The notes beneath the pieces were generated by a model that was given only the letters and a program-made list of their open reading frames with translations, ran no database searches and was not told the DNA's origin. The translations under genes were made by a program, and so were the position numbers. DNA of 64,000 nt from Candidatus Sumerlaeota bacterium (lineage in GTDB: Bacteria; Sumerlaeota; Sumerlaeia; Sumerlaeales; Sumerlaeaceae): NCBI GenBank assembly GCA_017161655.1, contig JADFCV010000002.1:110296-174295 (forward strand), in the 5' to 3' direction. This document shows, piece after piece, positions 47,109 to 56,600 of the stretch (position 1 is the first letter of the stretch; the number at the start of each line of letters is the position of its first letter).

Positions 47109-47396
47109 TTATCCCTTGGGTAAGATTTTTTCCAGGTCCGGATGAGGCCGCGGGATCACGTGCACACTGATGAGTTCGCCAACCCGCCGCGCCGCTGCTG
47201 CGCCTGCGTCGGTCGCCGCCTTCACGGCTCCCACATCGCCGCGAACCATGACCGTCACCAAACCGCCGCCTACATGTTCCTTCCCAACAAGGCGCACGTT
47301 CGCGGCTTTCACCATGGCATCGGCCGCCTCAATCGAGCCCACCAAACCGCGGGTCTCGATCAATCCCAGCGCATTGCCGTAGATTTCGTCTGCCAT
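47109..47396 (-). CDS. Bacterial microcompartment BMC-H shell protein
   Basis: This 95-residue single BMC-domain protein is a hexamer-forming shell tile of protein organelles (PduA/EutM/CcmK-like). Core signatures are [36 protein letters not shown] and the C-terminal [15 protein letters not shown]. The pore-lining motif here is GGG (residues 43-45) instead of the common GSG. Ribosome site AGGAG before ATG 47396. Only the flavoprotein-like gene follows. No pentameric vertex protein (EutN/CcmL type), second shell protein or aldehyde dehydrogenase is in the window. Confidence 0.96.
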   Translation of the reverse strand: MADEIYGNALGLIETRGLVGSIEAADAMVKAANVRLVGKEHVGGGLVTVMVRGDVGAVKAATDAGAAAARRVGELISVHVIPRPHPDLEKILPKG

Positions 47397-47602
47397 TGCT
47401 TTGGTTCTCCTATCCTCAGCATCAAATCGTAAAGTGCACGGTAGAAGTGCTTCCGTACCCTGTCAAGAGTGCAAAAAGCGCCGGGGAAAGAAGAAAAATG
47501 TTCGTACGCAGGTGGATGCTTCCTCAATTCTCTTGCTCCCACACAAGCCTACTCGCTGAGTTATTTTTAATCTGTTCACTCATCGTAGCGAGGTAAGTCA
47601 GA

Positions 47603-48820
47603 ATGACCACCCCTCTTGCAAAGATGACGGGGTTCGAGCGCCCGCTTCGGATTCTCCTGTGGCTTGTGAACGCAAGTCTCGTGATTGGCTTGTTAGTTTT
47701 TTTCCGACCACTCATCATCTGGACCTTGAACATCGCTTCACCGTTCTTCGTTGCCCTCATCGTCGCGTACATCTTTAATCCCATAGTTGGCTTTGTTGAG
47801 CGGCGGTTTCATGTCAGTCGTACCGTTGGGGTCATCATCACGTTTGCTTTGATTCTTAGTCTCACCGTCGGGGTCTTGCTCCTCATTGTTCCAATTCTCC
47901 TCGCGCAGTTTCGGTTAGGGGTTTCAAATTTGGCAGACCGAATCCCTGTCCTCATTGCAGCAATTTCCGAAAAACTTCAGGTGAGAATTGCGCAAGACGA
48001 CATCGAACGGCTTCGACAAGCTTTTGAAGGGAAAATCTCCATGGACAATTTGGCAAACCAGCTCACGCCAGCTATGCGCACCATCGTCTCGCAACTTGCC
48101 GAGGTTGTAACTTCCTTCAGCCATTTTGTTGCAGCAACCGCAGTCTACTCAGCCGGCCTTGTCGGGTTTCTCATTCTTGTGTTGATGATAACATTTTATT
48201 GCCTCATCGATTTCACCCGCATTGGCCGTGCTGTTGCCGTGATCATTCCCGCAGGTTATCGTCCCCGATTCCTGTCGATGTGGGAAAAAATCGACACCGC
48301 TCTCGGTGGATTCTTGCGTGGCCAGCTTATTGTCTCGCTTATCATCGGCACGCTCTATTCCCTGGCGCTCATGGCCCTCGGCATGAAGCAATACTCCCTG
48401 CTGATTGGTTTCGCGGCGGGTTTCGGGAACCTTGTGCCTTATGTTGGCCCCGTGGTCGGTGCTGTGCCGACGATTCTCTGGATTGTTTTTGGTAGTGCCT
48501 ACAGCACTGTCGGCGCAAAGGTCGGCGGTGTACTGATCGTGCTGCTCATTAGCGTTGCGATTCAAACCCTGGATGGATTTGTTCTGCAGCCACGTATTGT
48601 CGGAAAAAGTGCCGGTCTTCACCCTCTCTTGGTCATCGCAGCCCTTGTAGTAGGCGCGCAGTTTGGCCTTGGCGGCCTGATCCTGGCCGTCCCCTGTGCC
48701 ATCGTGCTCCGGGTCGTGCTCCGCGAGATGTGGTGGATTCCTCTCGCGCGCAAACGGGCCTCAGAAATACCTGCGGATGAGGTGCACCAGCCTCCCGTGC
48801 TAGAAAACGAGAAAAAGTAG
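47603..48820 (+). CDS. AI-2E family transporter (YdiK/PerM-like)
   Basis: This 405-residue inner-membrane protein has about eight helices. It matches the AI-2E family: the N-terminal SPFFVALIVAYIFNPIVGFVERR, the central hydrophilic region, and the late helices QYSLLIGFAAGFGNLVPYVGPVVGAVPT. The N(L)xPYxGP motif is a family mark. Some members export autoinducer-2 or act as Na/H antiporters, so the substrate is uncertain. Its TAG stop at 48818-48820 overlaps the 3' end of the tRNA gene on the other strand. Confidence 0.92.
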   Translation: MTTPLAKMTGFERPLRILLWLVNASLVIGLLVFFRPLIIWTLNIASPFFVALIVAYIFNPIVGFVERRFHVSRTVGVIITFALILSLTVGVLLLIVPILLAQFRLGVSNLADRIPVLIAAISEKLQVRIAQDDIERLRQAFEGKISMDNLANQLTPAMRTIVSQLAEVVTSFSHFVAATAVYSAGLVGFLILVLMITFYCLIDFTRIGRAVAVIIPAGYRPRFLSMWEKIDTALGGFLRGQLIVSLIIGTLYSLALMALGMKQYSLLIGFAAGFGNLVPYVGPVVGAVPTILWIVFGSAYSTVGAKVGGVLIVLLISVAIQTLDGFVLQPRIVGKSAGLHPLLVIAALVVGAQFGLGGLILAVPCAIVLRVVLREMWWIPLARKRASEIPADEVHQPPVLENEKK

Positions 48821-48892
48821 CCCTGGCAGGACTCGAACCTGCGACCAACGGTTTAGGAAACCGCTGCTCTATCCATACTGAGCTACAGGGCC
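48818..48892 (-). tRNA. tRNA-Arg (anticodon CCU)
   Basis: On the minus strand a full cloverleaf is visible. The acceptor stem is GGCCCTG paired with CAGGGCT (first pair G-U). The D arm is GCTC/GAGC, the anticodon stem GCGGT/ACCGT with loop TTCCTAA, and the T arm GCAGG-TTCGAGT-CCTGC. The anticodon CCT reads AGG arginine codons. CCA is not encoded: the sequence after the A73 discriminator is CTTTTTCTCG, a T-rich run that may end transcription. The 3' end overlaps the stop codon of the AI-2E gene by three bases. Confidence 0.95.
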
Positions 48893-49074
48893 ACGTCGCG
48901 CGCCGCTCTTTTCATACCATTCGGCCGAGTTTTTCCTCATAGAAGCGCATGTCATTCGGTTTCTCAGCAAGGGACTTCATGCAGAGCACGCTGTATCACG
49001 CAGAGAAAAAAGTCTCGCCGAAGTGGTAACTGTTCGGTTTTACTGAATTACCTCACGACAAAAGGAGAGCGCCC

Positions 49075-50247
49075 ATGCCCCGCAGATTCGTCATTATCGT
49101 GCTCGACAGCGTTGGGATCGGAGCATTGCCAGATGCACATCTCTTCGGTGACGAAGGGAGCGATACTCTGGGCAATCTTTCTCGTGCCTTCCCCGATGGA
49201 TTACGGTTGCCAAACATGGCCAAGCTCGGTCTCGGCAATATCGCCGATCTGCGTGGAGTGCCACCGCGGCCCGACGCCATCGGGGCTTGGGGCAAGTGTG
49301 CAGAGAAAAGCATGGCGAAAGATACCACCCTTGGCCACTGGGAAATAGCGGGTGTCATCTCCGAACAGCCGTTCCCCACCTATCCTCACGGTTTTCCCCC
49401 AGAGATTATCGAAGAGTTTGAGCGGAGGACTGGCCGCAAAATTCTTGGCAATATCCCGGCCAGCGGGACCGAGATCATCCAGAAACTCGGCGACGAGCAC
49501 GTTCGTACAGGTCGGCCCATCGTCTACACAAGTGCTGACAGCGTTTTTCAGATCGCAGCCCATGAGGAAGTCATCCCGCTCGAAGAACTCTATCGAATGT
49601 GCGAGATCGCGCGCGAAATCCTTGATGGCCCCCACCGCGTGGGGCGTGTCATTGCCCGTCCTTTCGTCGGCACTTCGGGCAACTACACGCGCACCCGCAA
49701 CCGCAAGGATTTTTCCGTCCCGCCACCTCGTCCAACCATTCTGGACCGCCTGGCGGACGCTGGTTTTGCCACCATTGGCATTGGCAAAATCGGTGATATC
49801 TTTGCGCATCGCGGCCTCACAAAAGAAGTCCACACTGGCCCCAACGAAAAAGGAATCATAGCGACCATTCAGGAACTGCATGAAGCGTCCGACGGGCTCA
49901 TCTTCACGAACCTTGTCGACACCGACATGATTTACGGTCACCGCAACGACACAGTCGGGTATCGGCAAAGCCTCGAAGAATTTGATAGTTATCTCCCGAA
50001 AATCATGGAATGCCTGCGCTCAGAGGACATTCTCGTTATCACCGCAGACCACGGCTGCGATCCCACCACACCGAGCACGGATCATTCGCGCGAGTACGTT
50101 CCCCTTCTTGCCTATTCGCCCCGGATGGCGCATGGGGTAAATCTCGGCACGCGTGAAACCTTTGCTGATACCGCAGCCACCGTGGCAAGCTACTTTGGGA
50201 TTTCCTGGGATGGCCCTGGCTCCAGCTATCTCGACAGCCTTGTTTAG
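49075..50247 (+). CDS. deoB: Phosphopentomutase DeoB
   Basis: DeoB interconverts ribose/deoxyribose 1- and 5-phosphates in nucleoside salvage. The 390-residue alkaline-phosphatase-superfamily protein shows the metal and active-site motifs [31 protein letters not shown] (the phosphorylated Thr), [15 protein letters not shown] and [11 protein letters not shown]...[11 protein letters not shown]. Ribosome site AAAGGAGAG. Monocistronic: tRNA before it (opposite strand), and a convergent gene after. The 152-base gap after it shows nothing notable. Confidence 0.96.
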   Translation: MPRRFVIIVLDSVGIGALPDAHLFGDEGSDTLGNLSRAFPDGLRLPNMAKLGLGNIADLRGVPPRPDAIGAWGKCAEKSMAKDTTLGHWEIAGVISEQPFPTYPHGFPPEIIEEFERRTGRKILGNIPASGTEIIQKLGDEHVRTGRPIVYTSADSVFQIAAHEEVIPLEELYRMCEIAREILDGPHRVGRVIARPFVGTSGNYTRTRNRKDFSVPPPRPTILDRLADAGFATIGIGKIGDIFAHRGLTKEVHTGPNEKGIIATIQELHEASDGLIFTNLVDTDMIYGHRNDTVGYRQSLEEFDSYLPKIMECLRSEDILVITADHGCDPTTPSTDHSREYVPLLAYSPRMAHGVNLGTRETFADTAATVASYFGISWDGPGSSYLDSLV

Positions 50248-50399
50248 TCCCCACAATTTGAGTGAGGGCGGCGCCTCGTCAGACGCTAACACAGGAACAT
50301 TCGAACCTCGTCTGGGACACATCACTTGCCTGGTCCTGGTAATGATCTCATGAAGTGTGGGACCCGGTTGCCAGCGGCGGCGAGCGCCACAAAGCGATG

Positions 50400-50894
50400 T
50401 CATGAAGAAGCCCCTGAAGCACCTTGCCGGCAAACAAGGGGATTCTTCAGCCAATCGAGAAATGTTTCTAGATACCTTCGCCCCCACTCTTGTGCTGCTG
50501 CGGAAAAAGGATTTTCAGGTGCGCGTTCTTGCCACACATCTTTCCCTGCTTTTTCAGCTACGAACCATTTGTAATTGTGAATCTCCCGCAAAACTGCTTG
50601 TGCCTCTCGCTCGGGCAAATAGATCCCATAAAGCTTAAAAACAGCAAGGCGGGCTGGATAGCGCACAATTCCTCCCCGATGGAGGACACCCGTTTTCCCC
50701 AGAGGTAGGTGTCGAGTCTGGGCATGGAGCGACCGCTCACGCGCTTTTGCCAAGCTGAAGAAAGCTGATTCTTCCTCGGCAGCGCGCTTCAACTCCTTGT
50801 GATGTTCATGCATTTGTTTTCGGCAAACGGGGCAAAAGGGGGCGTTTCTAAACGCGGCTTCGTTGCAACAGTTCCTCAACAAGCTTCCCAGCAT
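50400..50894 (-). CDS. Hypothetical small Cys-rich protein
   Basis: This 164-residue protein of unknown function starts at ATG 50894 behind a full AAGGAGG ribosome site; the track starts ten codons upstream. The N-terminus has four cysteines, RNCC and FCPVCRKQM, which could form a zinc site. It is followed by a basic helical stretch (MHEHHKELKRAAEEES...). The central part, FKLYGIYLPEREAQAVLREIHNYKWFV, looks like a small alpha/beta fold. I do not recognise a family. The strong ribosome site and codon pattern argue it is real. Neighbouring genes: deoB (convergent) and the prepilin behind it. Confidence 0.6.
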   Translation of the reverse strand: MLGSLLRNCCNEAAFRNAPFCPVCRKQMHEHHKELKRAAEEESAFFSLAKARERSLHAQTRHLPLGKTGVLHRGGIVRYPARLAVFKLYGIYLPEREAQAVLREIHNYKWFVAEKAGKDVWQERAPENPFSAAAQEWGRRYLETFLDWLKNPLVCRQGASGASS

Positions 50895-51216
50895 AGTGAT
50901 TACCTCCTTGATGAAAATGCACATGCTGTGTGCCCTAATCCTGGAACAACCAATTACAACTGCCTATTCTGTTACAAAGGCGTAACTTCCTCATGGCCGA
51001 CTTGGCCAATGGTCTCCGATCTTGCGCCATTGATTTCATTGACATAGGGAAAAACAGGAAGAGACCTGTGCAGGGAGCAATGTCGCGGTCCGGGACCTTG
51101 CGGAAAGAAGCGAACAAGCTCTTCAAGGCTGAGCCGCGATAGGAGGGCGCCGCCTTCCGTCAAAAGTCCCGGCAGCTCCGAGGAACTGCCGGGACGATTC
51201 AAAGTCGCGCTAGAGA
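50895..51216. other. 322-base gap between the Cys-rich gene and the first prepilin gene
   Basis: The gap must hold the promoter of the Cys-rich gene and the terminator of the prepilin gene. The terminator is clear (51162-51195). No protein, tRNA or repeat is seen. GTTAC...GTAAC (5-base arms, 6-base loop) and TGGCC...GGCCA are short inverted repeats of unclear meaning. Confidence 0.5.
51162..51195 (-). terminator. Rho-independent terminator after first prepilin gene
   Basis: On the minus strand a perfect 10-base stem, GTCCCGGCAG / CTGCCGGGAC, encloses a 10-base loop and is followed by TTTTG. It begins about 20 bases after the prepilin stop codon. This is the classical form of an intrinsic terminator. 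Confidence 0.85.
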
Positions 51217-51942
51217 TTAATAAGGCGGTTGGATACCATCGCCCAATTTTTGAGAACGAACAATGTCGCCCTGCGAGACAGTCCCATTTGTGGGATCGTA
51301 AAGCACCAGGACGCGCACGAACTTGTTATTCTGCGGATAAGGACCCGCCGTCGCGTCCGGTCCTGCCGAGCTAATGCGCCAGCGCCCGTACTCCGCTTCG
51401 CCAAGTTTATAATCATTTACATCAGTGCCCAGTCCTGGTGGGACTCCATTTGCCTCGTAATAGGGGATCATGCCGTAGCACACGTAGCGGTAGCGCCAGT
51501 ATTCCAGGGGAAGTGTTGAGCGTCTGTCGCGAAATGGGTCCGTCAGCATATTGTTCGCGATGTAGGCTGTCGGTGTAGTAAGACGGTGGCTGATATACCA
51601 ATTCCACCCGGCCCCGATTTGCATACCCCCCACCAAAGTAATGTCAGGTGGGAAATTGTTGTTGTCCACAGCGTAGCTTTCCAGCGCCGTCGCCAGCGAC
51701 CGAATATCCGCTTTCGCCCTCGAAACCTTCGCTCTCACCTGAGCTTCCAAAAAGTTAGGAACTGCGATCGCGGCCAAAATCGCAATAATTGCGACCACAA
51801 TAAGCAGCTCGATAAGTGTGAACCCTTTCTTCCCCGCGTGAATTTCCATACTGACGCGGGACCGCACGTCTGGGTAGGAAGGGTTGTCTTGCTTCTTTTC
51901 CCAATGAGCCTTTGAGTTGCGATCTAGCAGTCTAATCTTCAC
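51217..51942 (-). CDS. Type II secretion/type IV pilin-like prepilin with long leader
   Basis: This 241-residue prepilin is of the GspG/PilA-like kind. The processing site is KKG-FTLIELLIVVAIIAILAAIAVPN, with the usual Glu at mature position +5. The 40-residue leader is unusually long; its start is GTG 51942 with an excellent AAAGGAGGG upstream. An internal ATG giving a 9-residue leader (MEIHAGKKG) lacks a ribosome site. The mature domain includes GAGWNWYISHRLTTPTAYI and NKFVRVLVLYDPTNGTVSQGD, features shared with the neighbouring paralogue. No pilus assembly ATPase is in the window. Substrate of a prepilin peptidase; it may form a pseudopilus. Confidence 0.85.
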   Translation of the reverse strand: MKIRLLDRNSKAHWEKKQDNPSYPDVRSRVSMEIHAGKKGFTLIELLIVVAIIAILAAIAVPNFLEAQVRAKVSRAKADIRSLATALESYAVDNNNFPPDITLVGGMQIGAGWNWYISHRLTTPTAYIANNMLTDPFRDRRSTLPLEYWRYRYVCYGMIPYYEANGVPPGLGTDVNDYKLGEAEYGRWRISSAGPDATAGPYPQNNKFVRVLVLYDPTNGTVSQGDIVRSQKLGDGIQPPY

Positions 51943-52083
51943 GTTATTTCCCTCCTTTCTCTTAAGGATCAACTCGTTCATCTCTGTGTTTTGCCAAACT
52001 TGCAAGTTGTTTTTGAACGATCTGCTTTGTTCATCGCAAAATGGGATTTCTGTGGCAAACGGCCCTCTAATTCCCCGACAAAT

Positions 52084-52113
52084 AAAAATGGTGGGCTCCG
52101 AAGAGCCCACCAT
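52084..52113 (-). terminator. Rho-independent terminator after second prepilin gene
   Basis: An 11-base perfect stem, ATGGTGGGCTC / GAGCCCACCAT, with a CGAA tetraloop is followed on the minus strand by TTTTATTTG. It starts about 27 bases past the second prepilin stop. It also lies upstream of the other prepilin gene, so the two are probably separate transcripts. Confidence 0.88.
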
Positions 52114-52139
52114 CTGATCCACCTCGAATTTGAAAACGG

Positions 52140-52820
52140 TTACAGGTCAGCCGGTCGTGGGTCAGGACGCTCCCAACCCAAAGCTCCGAATTTCTGTGAG
52201 TAGTAGATATCCCCGTTGGAGACAGTGCCGTTGGTGGGATCATAGTTGATACCACGAGGAATATAGATGTTTTGTGAGAAATCGCCTGCAGTACTGACCT
52301 TGTTATTCACGTAGCGATCAGGGCCAGCTCCCATGAGGATCCAGAAGCCATTCCGATCGATTTGTGTAGCATAGGAAGTCCCTGTGCATTTCTCGCGCCA
52401 CCGCCAGCTTGCGAAGCAGTAAAATTCGCGTCCTGACTGCGAACCGGTGATCGTCCGATCAAGCTTGAAGACGTCTTTCAGCGCGGCAGCACTAGAGATG
52501 TAGGCCACTGGGGTCGTGAGCTCAAAACCAATGGTGAAATTCGCCGTGGGCTGAACCGACCAGTTATTGCTGCCATCGTCCCACAAGTCATAAGGACGGT
52601 ATCCATTTGTCACCGCGCCATTGCCGCAGTCTGATGGTGGTGTGTTCCAGTCAACAGAATAAGCTTCGATTGCGACCGCGCAACTGCGCATGTCAGCTTT
52701 GGAGCGCGAGACCTTCGACCGCACCTGCGCTTCGAGGAAGTTAGGAACTGCGATCGCTGCCAGAATCGCAATAATTGCGACCACGATAAGCAGCTCGATG
52801 AGTGTGAAACCCTTCTTCAT
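52140..52820 (-). CDS. Type II secretion/type IV pilin-like prepilin
   Basis: This 226-residue prepilin has a minimal leader (MKKG) before FTLIELLIVVAIIAILAAIAVPN. The next residues, FLEAQVRSKVSRSKADMRS, are nearly identical to the first prepilin, and the DNA is also very similar there, so the pair arose by duplication. The C-terminal half has YDPTNGTVSNGDIYYSQ, again shared. The rest is diverged and contains WRWREKCTGTSY. Ribosome site AAGGGAG. The ending REKxC and other Cys (two or more) could form disulfides. It probably makes a major or minor pseudopilin; the pilus machinery is outside the window. Confidence 0.88.
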   Translation of the reverse strand: MKKGFTLIELLIVVAIIAILAAIAVPNFLEAQVRSKVSRSKADMRSCAVAIEAYSVDWNTPPSDCGNGAVTNGYRPYDLWDDGSNNWSVQPTANFTIGFELTTPVAYISSAAALKDVFKLDRTITGSQSGREFYCFASWRWREKCTGTSYATQIDRNGFWILMGAGPDRYVNNKVSTAGDFSQNIYIPRGINYDPTNGTVSNGDIYYSQKFGALGWERPDPRPADL

Positions 52821-53692
52821 TCGGTTCTCCCTTTCATCTAGTGAAACTATTTAGGACGTTTTTCGCGGTTTTTCCCCTCCGACATGGGGCTGTCGACTTC
52901 AGCCCGTCGACAGGTGGGCTGGATTTTCGTGTGCGTTGACCGCCTCCTTTCACGCCGACATTTGTAAATTCCTTATATGACATTTGTGCGCATTCTGCCC
53001 CTCTCCATAGCCGAGACTGACAGAATTCTTGCTGAAGCGCATCAGTCCAACATTTGGCTTTCAAGTAGAATTTTTCGTGAAAAAAACGGTGAAGTTGGAA
53101 CGATTTAAGATTTCGCAGCTCTTATGATAAGTGGCTGTTTGGCAGTGATCTATACCGCGTGCAAGCGGGAATTTCTCAGATCTATGCGCTTTTTCTAACG
53201 ATTTACTCGAGGCGTTGATGGAGGGCAATAAAGGGACATTTTCTGCGAACTTCTCCGACTTTGCCGTCCTGGATAAACGTCAACGTATCGAACCGCCTTG
53301 TCCGGATTCGGTTTTGGGATGCTTTTTAAAGGGCCGCGATTGTATGTGCTCATTTTCTAAATTTCATCCCTTTAGGACACTGCAAGAGCGCGGGTGGTTG
53401 CTTGCGCGCGTCACTGTCACGCAATCGAGCCTTCGATGCGCAACCCTCTGTCGCCTCGTTCCGATTGAGCGTAGCTCGTAAATCACTCCTTCGATGCGTT
53501 TGCTTTTTCACTGAGCTAACACAAAACTCTCGTTGTTTCATCTGCTGCTACGCACTATCTGGCTTGCAGCTCTAGCTTTTCGCCACCTAACTGTTCGCAA
53601 AGTTTTTCTGCTGACACAAACCGAAAGTCGGCGTTCTTATGGCCGCTCTCGTATGAGATTATGAAAATGTCATTTCTTATTATTTTGTTATC
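52821..53692. other. 872-base gene-free region between prepilin and C25 gene
   Basis: The longest stretch without a gene in the window; it separates two divergent genes and must hold both promoters. ORF 53215-53481 (88 residues) has no ribosome site or fold. The first 100 bases contain CTGTCGAC/GTCGACAG (52890-52913). An 11-base direct repeat, CCTTCGATGCG, occurs at 53430-53440 and 53488-53498. The base composition near the C25 gene is AT-rich. No RNA family is recognised. Confidence 0.5.
52890..52913. promoter_or_regulatory. Inverted repeat in the 5' region of the second prepilin gene
   Basis: CTGTCGAC and GTCGACAG form an 8-base perfect stem around an 8-base loop, about 70 bases upstream of the prepilin start codon. 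It may be an RNA hairpin in the leader or a protein-binding site. Nothing identifies the partner. Confidence 0.3.
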
Positions 53693-56600
53693 ATGAAGAG
53701 ACCGTCACTAGCAAGCTTTCTGATCACTTCTTCCCAACAGACCGCGCGCTTGCGCCGTGTTGCTGGGGCCTTCACACTCTATGTTCTTTGTTTCCTCTCG
53801 ATCTTCGGAGGCAGCGCCTCCGCGCCTGCTCTCGCACAAGGCACGGTTGAGTTTTCTTCATTTCCTCCACGCGATGTGCGAGTCTCACGTCGATGGTTGA
53901 CGAGCCACACCTTGCGTTTGCGTTTTGAGCCCTCAGGCTCTGTGTTCGAGCGTGCGGAGAACGCAAAGCCGGTCACTTACCTCCTCGCTGGTTCGCCAGC
54001 CTCTCCTCCTCGCGCACGCATCACAGCCCTGCATCTTTACCGTACACGTGGGCGTGAAGTTGTTGAGGAGACCTATGAACTCCCGCAAACTCTCGATCCA
54101 TCCACTGCGTTCATGCGCATCTCAGACCTCGGCCTTTTTCGACAATATCGCATTTATGCATTCACAGTCATGCTCTCTCTGGTAGCGCAGCCGCTTTTGC
54201 CTAACGCTTCGGAAATGTGGCTCGCGGATTTTCTTGAATTTGAAGTCGAACTCGGCCCCCCCGCTCCTCATACAGATGTCACAGCCTCATCCGACTTCGC
54301 AGGCACGTCTTCGCCGATTTCCTCTCTCACCAATGCTTTGCTCCTGAACGCTGATCTCGATCCATCTTATTACGTCACCTCTGCCACCCAGACCTGGTCG
54401 GATGTCCGCGCATGGGCTGAGCGTATTCGCATAGCCAGCGAACATAAAATGCTGTTCAAAGCCACTTTCTATCGGCCAGGAATCTACCGAATTGCGAGAA
54501 GCGATCTCGAAGCTGCACTCACCTCCGCCAGCCTCTCAGCAAGCTCTTTGAGCATTCCTCCAGCGTCCACGTGGCGAATCTATACCAAGGGGCAAGAAAT
54601 CAGTGCCATTGAACGGCCGGATCACCGTGATGCACTGCTTGTCGTTGTCCCACAGTGGGATATCGATGAGGAGGGGCCGGCGGTTTACTGGATTGACGCA
54701 TCCAATCCAGGCACCGATTCACGAGTCGCAGCTCCTTTGCGTGCGACTCTGCAATCTCCCCGGCCTGCCCCGTCGAACGCGGAAGCAGTCCGCGTGACGT
54801 GCGAAGCAGTTTTCGAACGTCTTCAGGACTACCAGACGCGCATCCGCCCCACAAGTGAGGTCACAAAGTGGTACTGGAAGGCCATTGCGCCCGAAACGAT
54901 CGCGACCTTCGACCTTGAGCTGCCGCAGGATTTTGCTCCAGAGGGCGAAGTGGAATTCATAGTCTACTCAGCGTTGTCGCATTCCCGCCAGAACTTGCCC
55001 CAGCTCGAGCTCATCGCGCGGGGCGACACCTTGGCCACAGCATCATTAGCCGGTTTGCAAACAAGCACGAGGTTCATCGTTCCGGCTCGTGTGCTCAGTC
55101 CTGGCACGAACGAGATCGGCATTCGCCTTCACTATGCTGATGACTCCTTTGAGGAAAAACGAGATCTCTTGGTGCAAAAGCTGCTTGTTCGTTGGACTCA
55201 GGCTGCAGCTCCCCCTCCCACAACCGATTTCATGGTTCCAGCGGCTGCCGGAAAACGCCACACGCTCGACCTCACCACCTCCCCAGAATCCCTCATTGTC
55301 GCTTCTCTTTCACCATTCAGGCAGTGGTCGGCATTTCTGCCCGCCGGACAACGAACTCTCTTCGATGACCTTCCGCTCGGCTCTCCCCTGCAAGCTGTCC
55401 CTGCGAACGGACTCCGTGGTCCCTCGAGCATCGAGGTGGTGACCACTCGCGGTCTGTCCTTGCTCTCCCCAGATCAAGGCGCGGACTACATTGCGATTGT
55501 TCATCCCAAATTGCTAAATGCTGCCGAACCCCTTCTCTCGCATCGCGCCCAGCAGGGATTGCGCGTGGCGCAGGTGAATGTGGAGGATGTGTTCGATCTG
55601 TTCGGTTTTGGCCAGCGCACGTCGCAAGCCATTCGCAAGTTCTTGAGTTACGCTTTCTACGAGTGGCCGACGCCAAGAGTGTCTTACGCCCTCCTCGTTG
55701 GCGAAGCGAGCGCATATCGACGAGATCCTGCCGAGGCACCTCCCAACTGCGAGTTTGATATGATCCCAACCTGCGGGCAGGTGCGAACAGAATCTGTGCA
55801 CGGTGACCATGGTTATGCCTGTGTTGCAGGCACAGATTCCATTCCCGACCTGTTAGTTGGTCGTCTCTCAGTTTCCGCGCCCGACGAATTGACTTCGGCG
55901 ATTGCAAAGCTTTTGCGCTACGAGGCGGCATCCGCAGGTGACTGGAACCAGCGTGCACTCTTCGTAACCGATGATAACGAAGAATTCCCCCGCGTAGCCG
56001 CTGAGGTTTTGCGCCTGGCGTCGGCTCCACCGCTCTCGGTCAGAGTCTTCAACGAAGCCGACTTCCTGTATGTGCCAAATCCGCGGGTTTACGGCAAACG
56101 TTATTCCCGTGAGGCCACGCGCGAGCTGCTTCGCGCTCTGGATTCCGGACTACTCTTTGTGAATTACTTTGGCCACGGCGGGCCCAATTTGTGGTCTCAC
56201 GAGAGACTGCTTCACATCCTCGACCTTCCCAAACTCAGCGAACCAGCCCGATTGCCGCTCATTGCCTGCGCCAGCTGTGACAATGCCTGGCTCGACTATC
56301 CGGTACCCCCTGTGCAGGCGTCCATGGGCGAGATTCTTGTGAAGCAGCCAATGGGCGGCGCCGTTGCGGTTTTTGCCCCCGTGAGCGGTGCCACTTCCTA
56401 CGAGCATGAAGGCTTGATGACATCCCTGCTCGAAGCTATGACCCGTACACCTTTGCGAGCAGTCGGTGAGCTGGCAACCTACGCCAAGATCACCTATTAT
56501 GCTCAAACGCTCTCGCCCGCAGTTCCTGAGCAATACGTTGTGGTAGGAGATCCTGCCCTTCAAATCAAAGTTCCTGACTCACACACGACCTTGACGCTCG

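Noticed and set aside
53215-53481. 88-residue ORF in the gene-free region
   Set aside because: No ribosome site, no recognisable family, Cys- and Ser-rich composition like a random frame.
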